Below, in pieces: positions 7,645 through 14,959 of a stretch of DNA of 33,131 nt. The position numbers and the translations under genes were made by a program. Under the pieces are notes generated by a model, which made no database searches, was not told the DNA's origin, and worked only from the letters and a program-made list of their open reading frames with translations. Each line of letters starts with the position of its first letter. The first letter of the stretch is position 1. The DNA is from Oligoflexia bacterium (GTDB lineage: Bacteria > Bdellovibrionota > UBA1018): the NCBI GenBank assembly GCA_903935335.1, contig CAIZRG010000014.1, positions 1 to 33,131 on the forward strand, given 5' to 3'.

Positions 7645-7677
7645 AATAACAACTTAAGTTTTAATCAAGTTGTTATT
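7645..7677. repeat. 11-bp perfect inverted repeat upstream of the TPR gene
   Basis: AATAACAACTT (7645-7655) and AAGTTGTTATT (7667-7677) are perfect complements with an 11-bp loop. The repeat lies about 44-76 bp before the ATG at 7601. It could be an operator or a leader hairpin; it is too AT-rich and badly placed for a terminator. Confidence 0.6.
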
Positions 7678-7828
7678 TAGTATTTAATTAGTTGAATCAA
7701 CTCTATTTAAATTTATTTTAGCTAATTGAGTACGATCAAAGGAGAGGTGCGTGCTTTATAGCATATTGTACAGAAATAGTCAAATACAGTATCTGTTAAT
7801 ATATTTAATAATAGAATAATAAATTAAG

Positions 7829-7857
7829 TTGAATTTAAAGTTTTTATATTGTATAAA
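7829..7857 (+). promoter_or_regulatory. Candidate sigma-70-type promoter for the beta-barrel operon
   Basis: TTGAAT (7829-7834) and TATAAA (7852-7857) are 17 bp apart, predicting a transcript start near 7864. That is just upstream of both candidate starts of the beta-barrel gene (7874 and 7898). Confidence 0.45.
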
Positions 7858-7897
7858 GCCTGTAGTTTTTTGAATGACTTATGGCTGGTATTATAAA

Positions 7898-8554
7898 ATG
7901 ATTTTAAATCAATTAAAGGTTTTAGTAGTTTTCTTAAATATTGCTTTCTTAGGGTCTTTTGTTCAGGCTCAGGAAGGTTCTCCGGTTGTTGGAGTTTCTC
8001 CTCAGGAGTATGGAACTCTCTATGTGATCGAACATAGAGATCAGAAGCCTGAGCTTTGGAAAGCAGGCTTAGGTTTAAATTATGAATTTGGAAATCCTTA
8101 TTCTTCTGTCTATGGATTGACTCAGACTATTGAGAGGTCTGTGCATCGATTTTTTTGGTTAGGGTTTCAGGTAACAGAATTTAAGAGTTATAATACTCAG
8201 CTTTTATCGGTACTCCAAGAAGAACTCAAGGGGAAGGATTACTCTCTTAGAACTGAAGTTCCTCAGGTTTCTGTCAGTGCTTTAGCAACAGCAGTTCCTT
8301 TTTCTGGGCACTTAAGTTTCTTTGGGAATCAGCCTTTAGAAGCTCAGCTCGGTATTCGCTTGGGTTCAGGAGCGATCTGGTATCAAGGTCAAGGCTCAAG
8401 ATGGTTGCTTTCTTGGTCAATTCGGCCCTTGGTTTATATAACCCGTTCAGTGAGTGTTGAAGGTGGTTTTGGTCAAGGGATTGAGTCTCTCTTCGATTCA
8501 AAAGACCGGGTTGCTCGTTATCGGGGCGAACTCAGTGTGGGCTATCACTTTTAG
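7898..8554 (+). CDS. Outer-membrane beta-barrel protein, myxobacterial OMP type
   Basis: An exported protein of 218 residues from the ATG at 7898; an in-frame ATG at 7874 would add eight residues, and neither start has a clear ribosome binding site. The signal peptide ends near VQAQ. The mature protein consists of alternating amphipathic strands rich in Gly, Ser and aromatics and ends in GELSVGYHF, a typical C-terminal Phe beta-signal for BAM-dependent insertion. The size and the opening pattern resemble the small barrel family found in myxobacteria and Bdellovibrio, to which GltA/GltB-like proteins belong. It heads the operon divergent from the AgmX/TolQ/TolR genes, consistent with an outer-membrane component of that system. 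The next gene follows after 15 bp. Confidence 0.7.
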   Translation: MILNQLKVLVVFLNIAFLGSFVQAQEGSPVVGVSPQEYGTLYVIEHRDQKPELWKAGLGLNYEFGNPYSSVYGLTQTIERSVHRFFWLGFQVTEFKSYNTQLLSVLQEELKGKDYSLRTEVPQVSVSALATAVPFSGHLSFFGNQPLEAQLGIRLGSGAIWYQGQGSRWLLSWSIRPLVYITRSVSVEGGFGQGIESLFDSKDRVARYRGELSVGYHF

Positions 8555-8569
8555 TTGAAGGAGTTGGGT

Positions 8570-9166
8570 GTGTTTTTGATTTTACTATTCAGTCTATTCT
8601 CTTCTTCTTTGAGTTATTCATCTCAAGAAGTTTCTTCTTTCCAATGGGCTAAAAATTTAATTGCACAAGGGAAAGAGCATGAAGCTTATTCACTTTTAGA
8701 TCAAATTCCTGTTCAGGATTCAGAATTTCTTTCAGCATTATTAGAGTTACAAAAAATTCATTATACCCAAAATGAGTGGGATAAGTTTTTTGCCTATTCT
8801 ATTTTTTATAGGCAAAGATATTTAACTCAACCCCCTTTTCGTTTAGTTTCGACTCTTTTATCTCTTGAAGTTTTGGCTTTGAGTAAACAGTGTTTATGGG
8901 AAGAAGCTCTTTCTTTAGTTGAATTTGGAATAGATAAATCTCAATCTTTAAAAGATAAAAAATCTTTAGAAGAGTTAGAGCAGGCTGCTGCTGTTCTTAA
9001 GCTGCATCATTCTTTTCCTAAATTGAGGAATGAAAAAAAAGGTTCTGATGTGCCTCATGGAGTTTTAAGGAGTGATTTGTATTGGCCAATCCGAGCGAAT
9101 TTGATTGATACGGTTCAACATCCGAGATTTCTAAGATTAAAAATTGAAAACAGATGTTCGAATTAA
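8570..9166 (+). CDS. Small exported helical (TPR-like) protein
   Basis: A 198-residue protein starting at the GTG at 8570. This start is chosen because a GAAGGAG ribosome binding site (8557-8563) precedes it by 6 bases; the frame is open from 8555 but upstream TTG codons are badly spaced. The N-terminus is a signal peptide rich in Leu, Phe and Ser (about residues 1-16). The remainder looks like two or three helical hairpins of TPR type (NLIAQGKEHEAYSLLDQIP; CLWEEALSLVEFGIDKSQ). No catalytic motif is visible. It lies 15 bp after the barrel gene and 16 bp before the coiled-coil lipoprotein gene, so the three are probably one transcript. The function is unknown; a periplasmic adaptor is plausible. 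Confidence 0.65.
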   Translation: MFLILLFSLFSSSLSYSSQEVSSFQWAKNLIAQGKEHEAYSLLDQIPVQDSEFLSALLELQKIHYTQNEWDKFFAYSIFYRQRYLTQPPFRLVSTLLSLEVLALSKQCLWEEALSLVEFGIDKSQSLKDKKSLEELEQAAAVLKLHHSFPKLRNEKKGSDVPHGVLRSDLYWPIRANLIDTVQHPRFLRLKIENRCSN

Positions 9167-9182
9167 GTAGGAAAGTAGTTTT

Positions 9183-10841
9183 ATGAAAAAAATAAAGAGT
9201 TTGATTTTGAAGTGGTTTGTTTCCTGTTTTTTGGTGAGTTTGTCGTTATTTGGAGGGGGTTGTCTTTCATCAAGCAATATTGATGTGATTCATCCATCGA
9301 ATCAAAAAGTAGATGATCTTCAAGGAAAGGTTGATTCGCTTGAGGAAACAGTGAGAAAGCTTTTAGATGCAAATGATCAATCCAATAAGAGGCATGCGAG
9401 TCATGAAAAAAGATTTGATGATTTGATGTTAGATATTGCACTTAACCAGGCCAATATTTCTAGTAACCAAAAAGATTATAGACTGCTTAAACAAGTTCTA
9501 GAGCTTCTGAAGGAACATTATGGAAATACACTAAAATATGCAGGCTCTGAAAGGGAAAGAATTAATAAAGAGCTTTATCTATTGACTCTAATGCTCAATG
9601 GCCATGAAATAGGTTTAGCTGATCATGCTCGAAGTTTAGATCGCCATGAGAAGGACTTGGATGAACAGAAGGGGCGGTTGGGTACCTATGAAATTTGTTT
9701 AGCTGGTCATGCTCGAAGTTTAGGTCGCCATAAAAGGGAATTAGATGTTTATGAGGGGCGGTTGGGTGCCCATGATCAAGGTTTATATCAGCATCATTAT
9801 TGGTTATATCAACATACAAGGTGTTTAGAGGATCATTCTCAACGCTTAGCGGGTCATGAGATGCATTTAGGTGTCCATGATCAAGGTTTATATCATTTAT
9901 ATGAAATTATAAAATATCAATATAACGTTTTTCAAGAACAATCTCTAAAACTAATTCAAATGCAACAAGAGTTACATGATTTTCAGAAAACAAATATAGA
10001 ATCTATTGATGCGGCATCTAAAAAATTAATAGAAGAGATACAATTAATTTTGGATAATGAAGTTAAAAGTTTGAATAAACAAATTCAGGAGCTGGACAGT
10101 CAACACAAGAAAGAAAAACAATCTATTTTAGATAGAATTAAAGAACTTGAAATTCAAATCAATGAATTGAAAAACGTAGGTAAAAGTACAGAAAAATTGG
10201 AAAAAGAAATTAGTTCTCTTCGAGAACAATTTGATGTTTTAGAGCAAGCTGATGAAATGTTTAGAGAAGATGTGAGACAAGATTTGAAAAAAGGCAAAGA
10301 GGAAAATGATAAGCAATTTGAATCCTTCAAGGAAGAGTTGTCCTTGAAACAAGAGGAAGAGATTTTAAATCTAAAAGAGCAAATTTTAGAAATTGACAAA
10401 AAAATAGTAGAATTAGATAAAAAATTAAATTCTGGAATCTCAGAAGAAAGAATAAGGGATGTTATAGATCGGGTTACAAGGCTAGAGAGTCAGGAAGGTT
10501 CTATAATTGAAAGCATTAAGAAAATAACAGATCAGACCCGTTTTTTTAGTGATGAACTTCAAAAAATAGCTCTATTAAGAAAAGACTATCGCGAGTGCAA
10601 AGATGGAAATCGTGAAGAAATAATTAATATTAACAGTAAAATAAAAGCTCTATCCGATAAGGTCGACAACTATAAACAATTTCTGGATCAGATTGATTCT
10701 TTTGTGAAAAAACAGCCTCGCTCACCAGAAAAATCTGAACTGCAGAGGTTACGGGAATTATTAACCCCAGAGGATGAACAATCGCCGTCACAACCTCTCT
10801 TTCAGGGTACAACACAACCTCTCTTTCAGGTTACAAGATGA
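9183..10841 (+). CDS. Long coiled-coil lipoprotein with a Leu/His heptad ladder
   Basis: A 552-residue protein. The signal sequence ends in LFGGGC, with a probable lipidated Cys at residue 27; the lipobox is not ideal. Residues 40-135 are a first helical, partly coiled-coil region. Residues 138-242 are fifteen uninterrupted heptads with Leu at the first position of each and, three residues later, His in 11 of 15, Tyr in two, Gln and Leu in one each. Residues 245-520 are a further long coiled coil rich in Glu and Lys. The C-terminus carries a short duplicated PLFQ motif. If fully helical the protein could reach tens of nanometres, enough to span the periplasm. It shares an operon with the barrel gene and lies opposite the proton-motor operon. 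No known family is recognised. A connector or lever role is inference. Confidence 0.75.
   Translation: MKKIKSLILKWFVSCFLVSLSLFGGGCLSSSNIDVIHPSNQKVDDLQGKVDSLEETVRKLLDANDQSNKRHASHEKRFDDLMLDIALNQANISSNQKDYRLLKQVLELLKEHYGNTLKYAGSERERINKELYLLTLMLNGHEIGLADHARSLDRHEKDLDEQKGRLGTYEICLAGHARSLGRHKRELDVYEGRLGAHDQGLYQHHYWLYQHTRCLEDHSQRLAGHEMHLGVHDQGLYHLYEIIKYQYNVFQEQSLKLIQMQQELHDFQKTNIESIDAASKKLIEEIQLILDNEVKSLNKQIQELDSQHKKEKQSILDRIKELEIQINELKNVGKSTEKLEKEISSLREQFDVLEQADEMFREDVRQDLKKGKEENDKQFESFKEELSLKQEEEILNLKEQILEIDKKIVELDKKLNSGISEERIRDVIDRVTRLESQEGSIIESIKKITDQTRFFSDELQKIALLRKDYRECKDGNREEIININSKIKALSDKVDNYKQFLDQIDSFVKKQPRSPEKSELQRLRELLTPEDEQSPSQPLFQGTTQPLFQVTR
9612..9779 (+). repeat. Two 84-bp tandem repeats encoding four heptads each
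   Basis: Units at 9612-9695 and 9696-9779 encode residues 144-171 and 172-199 of the coiled-coil lipoprotein. They align over 28 residues: GLADHARSLDRHEKDLDEQK and CLAGHARSLGRHKRELDVYE are the first 20 residues of each. A more diverged third unit follows. The ladder therefore grew by duplication of four-heptad blocks. Confidence 0.8.
10790..10837 (+). repeat. 24-bp direct repeat at the end of the coiled-coil gene
   Basis: Two 24-bp units (10790-10813 and 10814-10837) share their first 17 bases exactly and encode the duplicated PLFQ-containing C-terminus. The second unit ends directly before the ATG of the next small ORF. Confidence 0.8.
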
Positions 10842-11065
10842 ACAAAGGCATTCCTTCTGTGAAAGTCTCAGTTCAAAGTAAGAAAAAAGCGGAACAGCTC
10901 CGGAAGTTTATGAAGCTGTCTAAAGCCAAGAGGTTTTGGGGGAAGGATCAGAAATTGCTTGGAGCAAACCTTCTTTTGGTTCCAAGCTCGATTCACTACA
11001 AGGTCCTTTTGGCTCTCGGTCGGTCTAAGAAAAAAATGGCTTCTGTGAAAAAGGCTGTTCGCTGA
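10838..11065 (+). CDS. Small, very basic hypothetical protein
   Basis: A 75-residue ORF whose ATG overlaps the TGA of the coiled-coil gene (ATGA at 10838-10841), an arrangement that usually means translational coupling. The product has about 18 Lys and Arg residues, two basic clusters and a short hydrophobic centre (LGANLLLVPSSIHYKVLLAL). It has no signal peptide and no recognised domain, and could be a nucleic-acid-binding or membrane-surface peptide. The evidence is the coupling and an intact frame; there is no strong ribosome binding site, and an antisense ORF of similar length exists. It may be a chance ORF. Confidence 0.4.
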   Translation: MNKGIPSVKVSVQSKKKAEQLRKFMKLSKAKRFWGKDQKLLGANLLLVPSSIHYKVLLALGRSKKKMASVKKAVR

Positions 11066-11118
11066 GGTTTTTTCTTTTTGGAGAGGCATTTTCACACGAA
11101 TCAGGATAAAGCCGGGTT

Positions 11119-11823
11119 ATGCTTAAAAATCATTCTTCATTGAGCAATAGCAGAAATAGACCCGCTCAAGATTATCAAAAATCTTCTGATCCAACTCCTT
11201 GTCGAAGGTTTTTTGTGCCGGATCTTTCTCCTCAAGCTCGCTCTTTTTTAAAGGAAGTGCCCATTCAAATGATCTTTGTTGGGGAGTCTCCTCATACAAG
11301 TGAAATTGAGGCGGAACAACTTCAACAAAGACGACCTCTTTGTGGTGTTGCAGGGCGTCAGTGGTGGAGTCTCCTCAGTGAGCTTTTTGAAGGAAGTCCA
11401 AATCCAGATGTGACTTTGGTGCGTCAATTGAAATTATCTGCTTTGAATCGGTTTGCAGTCTTAAATGCAGTTCAGTATCCCATGGACCCTAAGATTGCTT
11501 CTGTTTTTAGAGATGCCGATCCCGTTAAAAATTTAGGTTTTGGAAAGCTTCAAGGAGAGTATTCTTATAAGAAATTTAAATCAAATGAAGGGGTGAAAAA
11601 AGCTCTTATTTCTCTTAGGAAGCGACTTTTGCATCCGACGTTAAGGGGAGCTAAAATCCATTGTTTGGGGAATGATGCTCAGTGGCTCGTTTGTCATACA
11701 TTAACTGAGAGTGAGGTTCAAGGTCGGGTTGGAGATAAGATTCCTCATCCTTCGGCTTGGTGGAGGCAAGGGGGGTATTTTGGAAGGGTAGCTCGAGAAA
11801 AATTAGATCAGATTTTGAAGTAG
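11119..11823 (+). CDS. Uracil-DNA-glycosylase-fold protein of unassigned subfamily
   Basis: A 234-residue protein. After an N-terminal tail (1-45), the core has the UDG-superfamily layout: a hydrophobic strand followed by GESPHTSE (55-62), then PLCGVAGRQWWSLL (73-86) corresponding to the G-x-x-F/L-x-G-x-A-G segment of family 4/5-type enzymes. A strand ending LNAVQYP (115-121) sits where these enzymes have T-N-x-x-K-x-R-P, and a C-terminal IPHPSAWWR (208-216) corresponds to the HPS loop. No Fe-S cysteine set is visible. It may excise damaged bases or act as a non-enzymatic member of the fold; the family assignment is by motif only. It is a monocistronic gene, with a weak AGGA 12 bases before the ATG. 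Confidence 0.6.
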   Translation: MLKNHSSLSNSRNRPAQDYQKSSDPTPCRRFFVPDLSPQARSFLKEVPIQMIFVGESPHTSEIEAEQLQQRRPLCGVAGRQWWSLLSELFEGSPNPDVTLVRQLKLSALNRFAVLNAVQYPMDPKIASVFRDADPVKNLGFGKLQGEYSYKKFKSNEGVKKALISLRKRLLHPTLRGAKIHCLGNDAQWLVCHTLTESEVQGRVGDKIPHPSAWWRQGGYFGRVAREKLDQILK

Positions 11824-11875
11824 ATTGCAAAATTTGCCGAGTGTATAAAAGAGATCTTCCCTTTAAACTTGAGTC

Positions 11876-13036
11876 ATGACATGGAATTGGATTTTTGCTT
11901 TATGGATTTTATTGGGATCACAGTTAGCCTTTGCAAGTCAAACTTCTGGGGCAGATATATCGGTTAAGCTATTTCGAACTCTGTTGAATTCAACAGGATA
12001 CCCTAATTTTGTTTTTTCTCCCTATGCTGTTCGGTATGCGTTGGGTTTGGCGGCTTTTGGGGCTAAAGGAAAAACTCAAAGGCAACTCGGTAAAACACCA
12101 GATTCCTGGACTGTGAAAAAGTACCGATTCCAAGTCGCTTCTCGTCTTTGGATTCAAAGTGGAATTCCTATTTTTGAAACTTTTATGGAGATGTGCGACA
12201 AAAATTTTGGTGCAAGACCTTGGTTTGTTGATTTTACAAAATCACCAGATTTTTTAACCAGTCGAGTGAACGGTTGGATGGAAGAAAAAACTTCCGGACA
12301 AATCCGTGAATTTATGAAGGATGATTCCTTTCCGTCTTCCCTGAAGATGTTTTTGAGTGCGGCTATTTATTTTAAAGGGGATTGGATGAAACCTTTTGAT
12401 GAGAGTTATTCAAAGATTTCAAATTTTTTCTTAAATTCAGGTGAAATTCAAAAAACTTCATTTCTTAGGATGACTGGAAATTTTAATTTTTATGAGAATA
12501 GCCAGATTCAGTTTTTAGAGATTCCTTATCAAGATGGGGATATGGCTTTTGTTGTGATTCTTCCTGATAAAAAACAGAGTTTAAAAAAGTTAGAGGACTT
12601 GATAAAGTCCGATGCTTTGGATTATTGGATATCTCAGTTAAGTTTAAAACCAGTTCAGGTTTCATTGCCCAAATTTGAAATAGATTCTGCTAGCGATCTG
12701 ATTGAACCCTTAAAATCATTAGGAATTGTTGATGCTTTTTCTGAACAAGATGCTGATTTTTCAGCAATGACGGACAGTCGAAATTTGTACTTAGGTACGC
12801 TTAAGCACAAGGCTTCGATTTCATTGACTGAATCAGGAACTGAAGGAGGAGGAGGCATGGGGTATGGGAATCAAAGTCGAAGTGTAGCCTCAGCACCTTG
12901 GGTTTTTGAGGCGAATCGCCCGTTCTTTTTTGGAGTTCGTTATCGACCTTCAAATACTTTTATTCTGATGGGTCGGTTTTCTCAGCCCGTCGGAGGTAAA
13001 CCGATTGCCAGTTTTAAAGCGGAGTATTCAGGATGA
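11876..13036 (+). CDS. Secreted serpin (serine protease inhibitor family)
   Basis: A 386-residue serpin with a signal peptide (cleavage about residue 20, LAFA). Serpin landmarks include NFVFSPYAVRYALGLAAFGA (44-63), the AAIYFKGDWMKPFD region, FLEIPYQDGDMAFVVILPD and the C-terminal FEANRPFFFGVRYRPS followed by FILMGRF. The reactive-centre loop begins at Glu319: hinge ESGTEGGGG (319-327), where inhibitory serpins have small residues, normally Ala, at P12-P9. Here all four are Gly. A plausible scissile bond is Arg335-Ser336, giving trypsin-like specificity; the loop is about three residues longer than in alpha-1-antitrypsin, so this is uncertain. The last 18 or so residues extend past the normal serpin end and overlap the convergent methyltransferase gene by 55 bp. 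It probably protects the cell from, or modulates, external proteases. Confidence 0.9.
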   Translation: MTWNWIFALWILLGSQLAFASQTSGADISVKLFRTLLNSTGYPNFVFSPYAVRYALGLAAFGAKGKTQRQLGKTPDSWTVKKYRFQVASRLWIQSGIPIFETFMEMCDKNFGARPWFVDFTKSPDFLTSRVNGWMEEKTSGQIREFMKDDSFPSSLKMFLSAAIYFKGDWMKPFDESYSKISNFFLNSGEIQKTSFLRMTGNFNFYENSQIQFLEIPYQDGDMAFVVILPDKKQSLKKLEDLIKSDALDYWISQLSLKPVQVSLPKFEIDSASDLIEPLKSLGIVDAFSEQDADFSAMTDSRNLYLGTLKHKASISLTESGTEGGGGMGYGNQSRSVASAPWVFEANRPFFFGVRYRPSNTFILMGRFSQPVGGKPIASFKAEYSG

Positions 13037-13854
13037 GGTTCACCGGTTTTTGTACGGACCACTAAGGGGGGGTCTATCCAGGTTTGATCGCGAAAAGGAG
13101 CGGGTAAGTGGTCTTTCCTGGTCATTCCAAAAAGACCCAGAAGGGGTTTGGCTCCCTCTTTGAGAATGACTGGCCGGTATCTGACCATGGTTAATTCATA
13201 AGAACGAGCTGCTTGTTGAATGCGTTGGAGTTGCTCTGGAGGGTGAATAGGGAACACGCAGGCAAAAAGACCTCCCCACTGAAGATGCCGCGCTGCATGC
13301 TCACAGTAGTCTAAGATGGATCCTCGAACTTCAAAGCGGCAGGTAATTTTTTGAGCGTGATTTCCCAGCACTCCTGTTTTTAAGGGAAAATAAGGAGGAC
13401 TCCCTAAGATGAGGTCAAACTTTTCATTTGGATCAAGGCATTGTGGTGTTCGAAAGTCACCTTGCCTAATCTCATAGCGTTTTTCTAAACCATTGAGTCG
13501 GGCAGAACGCTTAGCTAAGGCGACACTGACCTCTTGAGCCTCAATTGTTACAAATTGAGTGCCCTGAAGTCTCCAGGCTGCAATCATCCCAACAGAACCA
13601 ATCCCGCTTCCTAAATCTAAAGCTTTTTGGGCACTTGGGCACCAGGACGTTCCGTACCAGGCCGTCAAAACGTCATCCGTTGAAAACCGATGTCCTTTTT
13701 TCAATTGAAAAATTCGAAAATGTCCACAAAGAGCATCTAAGGTTTCATCGGGACTTGGGCTTAGATGAGGTTCAGCCGCATCAAAAACAGGAACCCAAGG
13801 TCCAGGCTTAGCCCAACCTTTGAAAAAAGGTTCTCTGTTAAATTGATTTTTCAT
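12982..13854 (-). CDS. TrmN6-like tRNA1(Val) adenine-N6 methyltransferase
   Basis: A 290-residue class I SAM-dependent methyltransferase of the YfiC/TrmN6 group. It has FRIFQLKKGHRFSTDDVLTA-type N-terminal residues, the SAM loop LDLGSGIGSVG and the catalytic loop GSPPYF, the N6-adenine N/D/S-PP-Y/F motif with GSPPY replacing NPPY. In E. coli the family modifies A37 of tRNA1(Val). The protein is about 45 residues longer than E. coli TrmN6, mainly at the N-terminus. Its 3' end overlaps the 3' end of the serpin gene by 55 bp on the opposite strand. It is a single gene, with the lipid operon promoter region behind it. Confidence 0.8.
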   Translation of the reverse strand: MKNQFNREPFFKGWAKPGPWVPVFDAAEPHLSPSPDETLDALCGHFRIFQLKKGHRFSTDDVLTAWYGTSWCPSAQKALDLGSGIGSVGMIAAWRLQGTQFVTIEAQEVSVALAKRSARLNGLEKRYEIRQGDFRTPQCLDPNEKFDLILGSPPYFPLKTGVLGNHAQKITCRFEVRGSILDYCEHAARHLQWGGLFACVFPIHPPEQLQRIQQAARSYELTMVRYRPVILKEGAKPLLGLFGMTRKDHLPAPFRDQTWIDPPLVVRTKTGEPHPEYSALKLAIGLPPTG

Positions 13855-13966
13855 TCTTTTCCCTTTTATGGACTCCGGAGTTGAATTTCAAGGCATTTCA
13901 ACATAGCTTGTCCTTCGGTACAAACAGCACGTTAAAAAAATTAACTTTTTGGAGTGATCAAGGAAA

Positions 13967-14944
13967 ATGGGAAAATTTCAACTGATGCAAGTCTCCTATC
14001 CAGAGCCTCACTTACAACGCACACAGGATATTCTTAAGGTTCACCCTGAACTGAAGAAGCTCTTTGGAAACTATCCGATGAGTGCAGTTTATATTTTGGG
14101 TTTGGTTCTTCTTCAAGTGAGTTTGACTGTTCTTTTATCAGATTCCTCGGGCTGGTTAATCTTTGCTGCTTCCTATACAATAGGTGCAGTGGCTAATCAC
14201 GCTCTTTTTGTGATGATCCATGAGTGTACTCACAACCTTGTTTTTAAGGGGACTCGTGCCAACAGCTTCCTTCAAATTTTTGCTAATTTACCTATTATTT
14301 TCCCCTCGGCGATGTCTTTTCGGGTTTATCACATGAAGCATCATCTTTATCAGGGGGAGCTTGATCGGGATGCAGATCTTCCTCGTCCTTTTGAAGTGGC
14401 TTGGGTCGGTAATTCATCGATTCGGAAAACAATTTGGTATTTATTATATTTTGTTTCTCAGCTGGTTCGTATCCCCTTTTTAAAAGGGATTCAGTTTTTT
14501 AATCGCTGGATATTTTTAAATTTTATGGTGGAAGTTGGATTTCTCTCTTCAGTAATTTATTTTTTAGGGTGGGGTTCTTTTGCTTATCTAGCATTGTCGA
14601 GTGTGTTTTCAATTGGTCTTCATCCGCTGGGTGCTAGGTGGATTCAGGAACATTATGTTTTGTACGAAAAACAAGAAACTTATTCTTACTATGGCCCCTT
14701 AAACCGGATTGCTTTTAATGTTGGGTATCACAATGAACATCATGATTTGATGCAGGTGGCTTGGCCAAATTTGCCCAAAGTGCGAGCTGTGGCATCTGAG
14801 TTTTATAATCACCTGCATTTTCACACGGCTTGGACTGCTCTTTTAATTCGATTTATTCGTGATCCTAACTTGGGGCTGTTTAGTCGTGTGACTCGGCCCT
14901 CCTCTGCCAACCGTGCTCATTTGAGTATGACTCTTTCTGACTGA
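13967..14944 (+). CDS. Sphingolipid (dihydroceramide) Delta4-desaturase-like enzyme
   Basis: A 325-residue membrane di-iron desaturase closely resembling eukaryotic DEGS1/Des1. The N-terminal PHLQRTQDILKVHPELKKLF (14-33) matches the DEGS-specific N-terminal motif. The three His boxes are HECTH (85-89), HMKHH (122-126) and HNEHH (255-259). LHPLGARWIQEHY (218-230) and YSYYGPLNRIAFNVGYH (239-255) are near-diagnostic for this family. Hydrophobic segments occur at about 40-58, 62-84, 180-200 and 202-218. The expected reaction is O2-dependent introduction of a 4,5-trans double bond, or 4-hydroxylation, in the sphingoid base of ceramide. The downstream hydrolase and reductase genes follow within about 20 bp each and form an operon. 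Acyl-lipid desaturation is the alternative, but the match to DEGS is much better than to acyl-CoA desaturases. Confidence 0.88.
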   Translation: MGKFQLMQVSYPEPHLQRTQDILKVHPELKKLFGNYPMSAVYILGLVLLQVSLTVLLSDSSGWLIFAASYTIGAVANHALFVMIHECTHNLVFKGTRANSFLQIFANLPIIFPSAMSFRVYHMKHHLYQGELDRDADLPRPFEVAWVGNSSIRKTIWYLLYFVSQLVRIPFLKGIQFFNRWIFLNFMVEVGFLSSVIYFLGWGSFAYLALSSVFSIGLHPLGARWIQEHYVLYEKQETYSYYGPLNRIAFNVGYHNEHHDLMQVAWPNLPKVRAVASEFYNHLHFHTAWTALLIRFIRDPNLGLFSRVTRPSSANRAHLSMTLSD

Positions 14945-14959
14945 AGTTCATCTTTTGGG

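Larger units (their letters stand above)
7602..7873. promoter_or_regulatory. AT-rich divergent promoter region between the two envelope operons
   Basis: This 272-bp region separates the TPR-first operon (minus) from the beta-barrel operon (plus). It is strongly AT-rich and contains no credible ORF. It holds an inverted repeat (7645-7677) near the minus-strand operon and a promoter-like pair (7829-7857) near the plus-strand operon. The divergent arrangement suggests the two operons are coordinately expressed. Confidence 0.6.

Noticed and set aside
9595..9819. Minus-strand 74-codon ORF with repeated HPTAPHKH-like segments
   Set aside because: It is an antisense shadow of the His-heptad ladder and its 84-bp repeats.
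10868..11095. Minus-strand 75-codon ORF opposite the small basic ORF
   Set aside because: It has no ribosome binding site or context; the plus-strand frame has the ATGA coupling and is preferred, although neither is certain.
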